From: JBDTRY01 sp039931435
GTDB lineage: Bacteria; Acidobacteriota; Thermoanaerobaculia; Gp7-AA8
Length of the DNA: 18,774 nt
Reading direction: 5' to 3'
NCBI GenBank assembly: GCA_039931435.1
Contig: JBDTRY010000054.1
Span: 1 to 18,774, forward strand
The notes beneath the pieces were generated by a model. That model had not been told where the DNA came from. It was given only the letters and a program-made list of their open reading frames with translations, and did no database searches. Positions 14,295 to 18,774 of the stretch are shown here, in pieces. The position numbers and the translations under genes were made by a program. Each line of letters begins with the position of its first letter. The stretch's first letter is position 1.

Positions 14295-15959
14295 TCATTG
14301 ATCCTGTCGTCGCCCATCGACCGTTGCCACCGACATGAGGCCACTGAGCCGATCCAGTACTCCTACGGAGATTTTTGTTCCGCGTCCGTCGATGAGCACT
14401 TTCATCGAATAGCGGATCGTTCCGCCCACGTCGTTCTTTCCCGCGACAACACGCAGGTCATCCTCCATGAGCGGCGTCGCATCGTCCAGATGACTCCCTG
14501 CTTGTACGAGAATTCTCACCTCTGCCACCCGCTCCTTTTCGACAAGCGCATACTGGAGAGACGCTGAAGGAATCCTCACGACCAGCGGAAGTACCCAGCG
14601 ATCCTCACTCTGCCGGACAACGGTTCCCTCCTGAACGGAGATTCCCAGGTCGTCGCGCGTAGCCTCGGAGGATATGGCCGAGAGCAGCATGTCACGCGCC
14701 TGCACTGCGTAAGGCTTCTGCACGACAGAGTTCCGTTTACGAACGCGATAGTTTCCGTTCCTGGCGCGCACTACGAGTCGCCGTTCGTGCTCGTGCCCAT
14801 CACGTTCGGCATGGTAGGCCAGGGAATAGTAGAAAGAGACGTCCGAAGTGAGAGTGGCGCCGGCTCTCTCCACCGCATCTGTAGTACCCACCTCGTAGGA
14901 TCCCCCGGTGGGAATTGTGAGGTATCGCAGCGCGTCCATCTCGTGCTGGCGGACTAGAAGAGGAGCGCGTGTTGCAGATCGGGCGTCGCGGGCCGTCGGG
15001 TCCGGATCATCCATGGCCGCCGGGGATGCAGCATATACAGTCACCCCCTGTGCATTCGCCTCGCGCGTGAGATTCTCCAGCTCAGCAACCGCCGACATCC
15101 GTTCGATCGTATCTTCCGGGGTTCGGAAGTCTGCAGCGACATAGAACAGACTCTTGCGGCCCCTCGTGCCGCCAAGGGCCGAAATGAGGCGCCTGATGGC
15201 TCTCGATTTGCGCCGGAAAAGCACGAGCTCCTGCTCAGCCGCGCTGAACACACCCTCCTCTTCCATAGCCGCTGCCGTGAAGTCCAAACCCTTCCCGGCA
15301 TACGTGCGTTCTGTCTTTTCCCCGAACTGCCTTCGCAGGACCGTCTCCCGCGCCAGAGCCCTCGCTGCGCTACCGACCGATTCGGTGGTGGCCAGAGCAT
15401 GCATGACAATGCGCACGTCATCCTGGTCCGTGGTGAGGTTGAGAAGCGTGCGCGCCCTCTCGTAGCCAGGCGACCAGAACACGATGGAGACTCGATCGCC
15501 CTCCCGGATAACGCTGTCGACCAGCGTTTCCAGATCCTGCATCACTCGCGCGCGGCCCTGGCGCGGAAGGGCATCGATCAGTACGAGGAGAGTCTGCGGC
15601 AACCGCTTCGTTTCGGGCGTAATCGCCGCGATGTGAACTGAGGGCCCTTGGTACTGCTCCCCGGAACTGGGGCGCGCTGAAGCTCCCCTATACTCCGTGA
15701 GATTGGTGATTTGCTGTCGCCTTCCCCCTTCGAAGACCTCAAAATCCTTCGCGGTCAGGCCGGTGACATGGCGCCCGGTCCGGTCTGTAACTACCAGATC
15801 GACTTCGACGAGCTGAACCTCGATCGATTCGCCGTACTTCGGCTCTTGAGCCAACGCTCGAACGCCCGAAGAAAAGATCAGGCCGGTCAAGACGAACGGT
15901 ACTGCGACCGATAAGCACACGGTAATCCTGCAAACACCGCTGGCGGAACAAGGACTCAT
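14295..15959 (-). CDS. Secreted VWFA-related acidobacterial protein
   Basis: A 554-residue exported protein. After a signal peptide (hydrophobic 12-30, probable cleavage after ALA at 35-37) comes IEVQLVEVDLVVTDRTGRHVTGLTAKDFEVFEGGRRQQITNLTEY (46-90), the signature opening of the VWFA-related domain family abundant in Acidobacteriota. A von Willebrand A-like fold follows (LLVLIDAL at 124-131, DRVSIVFWSPG at 155-165, SLFYVAADF at 270-278, GVTVYAASPAA at 305-315). The usual DxSxS metal site is absent: the strand reads D129-ALPRQGR. The second half (SFYYSLAYH, RRLVVRARNGNYRVRKRNSVV) completes the family layout. The start is uncertain: ATG at 15959 or 15974, or further upstream in the same open frame, none with a strong ribosome site. 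Function is unknown; a periplasmic or surface role is inferred. The gene lies between two inverted repeat copies. Confidence 0.82.
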   Translation of the reverse strand: MSPCSASGVCRITVCLSVAVPFVLTGLIFSSGVRALAQEPKYGESIEVQLVEVDLVVTDRTGRHVTGLTAKDFEVFEGGRRQQITNLTEYRGASARPSSGEQYQGPSVHIAAITPETKRLPQTLLVLIDALPRQGRARVMQDLETLVDSVIREGDRVSIVFWSPGYERARTLLNLTTDQDDVRIVMHALATTESVGSAARALARETVLRRQFGEKTERTYAGKGLDFTAAAMEEEGVFSAAEQELVLFRRKSRAIRRLISALGGTRGRKSLFYVAADFRTPEDTIERMSAVAELENLTREANAQGVTVYAASPAAMDDPDPTARDARSATRAPLLVRQHEMDALRYLTIPTGGSYEVGTTDAVERAGATLTSDVSFYYSLAYHAERDGHEHERRLVVRARNGNYRVRKRNSVVQKPYAVQARDMLLSAISSEATRDDLGISVQEGTVVRQSEDRWVLPLVVRIPSASLQYALVEKERVAEVRILVQAGSHLDDATPLMEDDLRVVAGKNDVGGTIRYSMKVLIDGRGTKISVGVLDRLSGLMSVATVDGRRQDQ

Positions 15960-16472
15960 ACCGGCTCTGACCATATTAGTAGGACGAGCGACACCCGGGG
16001 GGTCTGATCCTGTTCTCCGAACGAGGCCAAGCACCCGACGATTCTCTACCGGACAGAGACTGGCCGCTACGAACATTCGACGCGCGCGACGGCTCATTCC
16101 CCAACTCTACCTGGTACAATTGCGCCAGATGTTCTGGCGACGGAAAATTTCGGTTACGCCGTGGTCAACTCAGAAACGCTGTTCGCAAGCTTCGTCTCTC
16201 CAACCTGTAAGAAAACAACGTCAGGATCGAGTCTCTTCACCATGGTTCAGCGCCACCGCCCTTGGCCAGCTCGGGAAGACGGGAGCCAGCGCATGCGCGA
16301 GAGGAGCGTCGGGCGAGTATTTCTCAGGCAATCGTTCGACCACCGGTGGCGCGCCCCTCATCCGGCTCGCTTCGCTCGCCACCTTCTCCCCGCAAGCAGG
16401 GAGAAGGACTGCCTGTACGAAGCAGCTGGAGCAGAATTCTGGAATGGCAATCACTGCCACTCAGCTCCGAGG
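15960..16472. other. Intergenic gap, no gene supported
   Basis: This gap of about 510 bases lies between two minus-strand genes. It contains the second copy of the 66-base repeat (16348-16413). An open minus frame (16221-16460) translates largely through the repeat and is not believable as a gene. The part nearest 15960 should hold the promoter of the VWFA-like gene, but no good -35/-10 pair was found. Confidence 0.55.
16348..16413 (-). repeat. 66-base dispersed repeat, copy 2 (inverted)
   Basis: Runs from GGCGCGCCCCTCATCCGGC to GAGAAGGACTGCC and is the inverted counterpart of 14158-14223. Together the two copies flank the VWFA-like gene at a distance of about 2.1 kb. No transposase and no target-site duplication are visible, so they are read as independent copies of an extragenic repeat. 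Confidence 0.8.
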
Positions 16473-18485
16473 CTACTTTGCTGCCTCATCCGGCTCCAGC
16501 CCCCAGTAGTCCTCGTAAGTCTGTTTCACGCCGTTGATCCATTTCTCGAACCACCACACATTGCGCATGGCCACGTCGATCCGTTGATTCGGTTCTCGCG
16601 GCACATGCGGAGATCGCGGGTACTTCACCATCATCGAGGGAACATGCAACTCCTGGAGCGCTCGATACAGCATTTCGCCTTGCGAGAGCGGAACGCGGTC
16701 GTCGGCCGTGCCCTGCTGGATCAGAGCCGGAGTCCGGGCGTTGGCGATGAAGGTCATCGGGCTGTGCGCTTCGTAGAGCGAACGGGCACGGTAGGGCAGC
16801 GCGCCAAAGTACGTTGGTGTGAACCCGGAAATGTCCGTCGTTCCGTGGAAGCTGAACAGATCAACAACGGGTGCGCCGATACTCACGGCGCGGAAGCGGT
16901 CGGTGTGTCCGATGGCCCACGACGTCATGAAGCCGCCGTAGCTCCAGCCCATCATTCCCAGCTTCTGAGGATCGGCGATCCCCTGCTCAATGAGCGCGTC
17001 GATGCCGGACTGGATGTCGATGAAGTCCATCCCACCCCAGTCCGCCTGATCGGACTGGCGAAACTCGAGCGGGTAAGAACCGGTCCCCCGAGGATTGGGT
17101 CGGAGCATGGCGAATCCCTTCGCAGCGAAGACCTGAGAGGGATAGAGCGAGCCGAGATAACCGGTGAACTTCAGGTCGAAGTTGCTGGCCGGTCCCCCGT
17201 GGACGAACGTGAGCAGTGGATATCGCTTCCCCTTCTCGTAGCCGATGGGGAGCGTGAGCAGACCTTCGATGGTCTTTCCGTCTTTTGAATTCTTCCATCG
17301 AACGACTCTGGTCTCCCCAAGAGCCCGGCCCCGGTACGATTCGTTCACGTTCGTCAGCTGGCGAGGCTGAAACGAGGCCAGATCCGAGACAAAAAGCTCG
17401 GGCGGCGCATTGAGCGTCTCGTAGACGAAAGCTACCTTTTGGTGCGCGAAATCGAAGGAGGCGTCATGGATCACTCCGTCCACGTGGCTGAGTTGCTGAA
17501 GCTGGCCCTGATCCGAGACGCTGAACAGCTGTCCGCTCAGGTCGAGCGGTCCGGCGAACCAGATCTGCTTTCCGTCCGGCGACCAGGTGAAGTCATCGAC
17601 GTTGCGGCCATAGGCGGTCGTGCGCAACGCAGGCGTGCCGCCGGACACCGGGACAACGGCCACCAGCGCCGGCTGGTTCCATGTGGTCAGTCCGTTCCCG
17701 GTAGCAAACGCCAGCTTCGACCCGTCCGGCGAGAAATGAGGATGAACGTCGATTCCCGGCCGCACCACCAGAGGCCGCAGCCCATCACCGCCGCGGTTTA
17801 CAAGATAGATGTCCGTGGTGAAGTAGCCGTCGGCGGTGTCGTTCCCGCCCCTGGCCACGGCAAGAGTTTTCCCGTCAGGAGAAAAATCGAAGTCGACTAT
17901 GGAGAACTCGCCGCGCATGACCGGCTTCTCTTCGCCGCTCTTCACGTCGACGATATGCAGCTCGGTCCGCGACGGATTGGCACCGACCACTTCCGCGTCG
18001 TCCTTCCGGGCCAGCTTCTCCTTGCTCAGCGAATGCCGGGGAAATTCGGTGAACGCGATGGCATCTCCGGAGGGTGACCAGCGAAAGCTGTCGACCGATC
18101 CATGGACCGTGGTCAGAGGACGCGCTTCTCCCCCATTGGGGTCGACAAGGTAGATCTGGGCAGGACCGCTGCGATCGGACACAAAGGCGATCGCGTTTCC
18201 GTCGGGTGACCACCTCGGCATCCGGTCAGATCGGTCGCTCGTGGCCAGTTGCACTTCCCGCTTTCCATCAAGGTCGATGATTCGGATGTCAGCGTTGTAA
18301 TAGCTCCGATCCAGATCAGCAGTGGTCACCACGTAAGCGATCCGCTTCCCGTCGGGGGAGATGTCCGGATCGGAAAGCGTGGTCATCGCTGCGTAGTCGC
18401 GCGGCGTAAGCGGCCGGCCCTCGGCGGCTCTGGCCGGGGATGGGGAGCAGAGAAGAACGACGAACAGGATCAGGACCGCATTCAT
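16473..18485 (-). CDS. Secreted S9-family (prolyl oligopeptidase-type) serine peptidase
   Basis: A 670-residue exported peptidase of the acylaminoacyl-peptidase/dipeptidyl-peptidase branch. The signal peptide MNAVLILFVVLLCSPSPARA ends at about residue 20. Residues 35-400 form a TolB/WD-like propeller with repeated SPDGK, SPDGN and SPDGS blades (43, 93, 202, 252, 302). Residues 405-655 are the alpha/beta hydrolase: HGGP (429-432), LRPNPRGTGSYP (461-472), nucleophile S515 in GWSYGGF, D595 in GTADDRVP, and H627 in PRSPHVPREP. The full catalytic triad is present. The ATG at 18485 is chosen because GGGAG lies five bases before it and it starts the signal peptide; the open frame upstream adds 26 residues without homology. 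Likely role: hydrolysis of peptides in the periplasm or outside. It is probably a single-gene transcript. Confidence 0.93.
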   Translation of the reverse strand: MNAVLILFVVLLCSPSPARAAEGRPLTPRDYAAMTTLSDPDISPDGKRIAYVVTTADLDRSYYNADIRIIDLDGKREVQLATSDRSDRMPRWSPDGNAIAFVSDRSGPAQIYLVDPNGGEARPLTTVHGSVDSFRWSPSGDAIAFTEFPRHSLSKEKLARKDDAEVVGANPSRTELHIVDVKSGEEKPVMRGEFSIVDFDFSPDGKTLAVARGGNDTADGYFTTDIYLVNRGGDGLRPLVVRPGIDVHPHFSPDGSKLAFATGNGLTTWNQPALVAVVPVSGGTPALRTTAYGRNVDDFTWSPDGKQIWFAGPLDLSGQLFSVSDQGQLQQLSHVDGVIHDASFDFAHQKVAFVYETLNAPPELFVSDLASFQPRQLTNVNESYRGRALGETRVVRWKNSKDGKTIEGLLTLPIGYEKGKRYPLLTFVHGGPASNFDLKFTGYLGSLYPSQVFAAKGFAMLRPNPRGTGSYPLEFRQSDQADWGGMDFIDIQSGIDALIEQGIADPQKLGMMGWSYGGFMTSWAIGHTDRFRAVSIGAPVVDLFSFHGTTDISGFTPTYFGALPYRARSLYEAHSPMTFIANARTPALIQQGTADDRVPLSQGEMLYRALQELHVPSMMVKYPRSPHVPREPNQRIDVAMRNVWWFEKWINGVKQTYEDYWGLEPDEAAK

Positions 18486-18774
18486 GGAAACTCCCGGCGA
18501 TGTCGTGAAGTTGGTTCCGCCGCAGAATTGAGGATTCTCAGTGCGACGAATCGACGATACCACGTCCGATGGCGCCCGTTGAACCGGACCGCCTCATGGT
18601 TTCTCATGCCGACGAGAGCAACAGCGCGGGCGCTAAATCAGAGGTAAGAAACTATGAGCCCCGTCATCCCGAGCGAGAGCGAGGGACCCCAGTGGGCGGG
18701 GGGCACGATCCCTGGGGCTCTTACCACCCACCCCTCTGGGGCCCCTCGCTCCCGCTCGGGGTGACGCGTTTGCA
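18486..18774. other. Upstream region of the S9 peptidase, no gene
   Basis: About 290 bases to the window edge. It should contain the peptidase promoter, but only weak hexamer matches were found. From 18663 to 18765 it holds a large palindrome. No open frame here looks coding. Confidence 0.5.
18663..18765. repeat. Large imperfect palindrome at the window end
   Basis: GTCATCCCGAGCGAGAGCG (from 18663) is matched in inverted form by CGCTCCCGCTCGGGGTGAC (ending 18765). The pairing continues inward (GAGGGACCCCAG with CTGGGGCCCCTC) to about 38 bp per arm, with a GC-rich centre. It is of the same GTCATCC-GAGCGA type as 5341-5460 and could form a very stable hairpin in either transcript. Confidence 0.75.

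Noticed and set aside
14158..16413. Insertion sequence or composite transposon bounded by the inverted repeats
   Set aside because: No transposase, no target-site duplication, and the gene between is a phylum-typical secreted protein.
16221..16460. Minus-strand open frame of 79 codons as a small gene
   Set aside because: Its first part translates the 66-base repeat (LLPACGEKVASEASRMRGAP), a known kind of spurious peptide; no ribosome site or family signature is seen.

Overview
The window is GC-rich, densely packed bacterial chromosome and most likely comes from an Acidobacteriota member; the class cannot be resolved from this stretch. The basis is the combination of an 'acidobacterial VWFA-related' secreted protein, a secreted S9 peptidase with a TolB-like propeller, a YtcJ-type amidohydrolase, a cupredoxin-like lipoprotein next to coxB, and a fused aroDE. 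No tRNA, rRNA, transposase, phage gene or CRISPR array was seen.

Layout. 1-1462 (minus): a copper-binding-type lipoprotein followed by coxB (cytochrome c oxidase subunit II), cut by the window edge and carrying an apparent one-base frameshift. 1728-2564 (minus): a class II-like sirtuin. 2670-5221 (plus): a sterol desaturase/fatty acid hydroxylase family protein coupled to a YtcJ-like amidohydrolase. 5222-5600: a convergent gap with dispersed palindromic repeats. 5601-13856 (minus): the seven-gene operon aroB-aroDE-aroA-aroC-aroF-trpE-trpG, in which every junction overlaps by 1 or 4 bases. 14041-14294: a gap with hairpins and a repeat. 14295-15959 (minus): the VWFA-like protein. 15960-16472: a gap with the inverted partner of that repeat. 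16473-18485 (minus): the S9 peptidase. The window ends in a large palindrome.

The main result is in front of aroB. A sigma70-like promoter (TTGACG-17-TACTCT) is followed by a short leader frame with the run Gly-Trp-Trp-Leu-Trp, then a strong Rho-independent terminator 20 bases before aroB. A GGTGGGC segment just before the leader stop codon duplicates the 3' arm of the terminator and can pair with its 5' arm. This is the arrangement of a classical ribosome-mediated tryptophan attenuator, here placed ahead of the shikimate pathway genes rather than only trp genes. The operon would feed phosphoenolpyruvate and erythrose-4-phosphate through DAHP (AroF), dehydroquinate (AroB), shikimate (AroDE), EPSP (AroA) and chorismate (AroC) to anthranilate (TrpEG). 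Only shikimate kinase is absent. TrpE keeps the LLES motif, which fits tryptophan feedback on the enzyme as well.

A second notable point is that AroC has about 75 extra C-terminal residues resembling an AroQ-type chorismate mutase fold with most catalytic positions lost. This, and the attenuator, are read by eye from sequence; no alignment or folding program was run.
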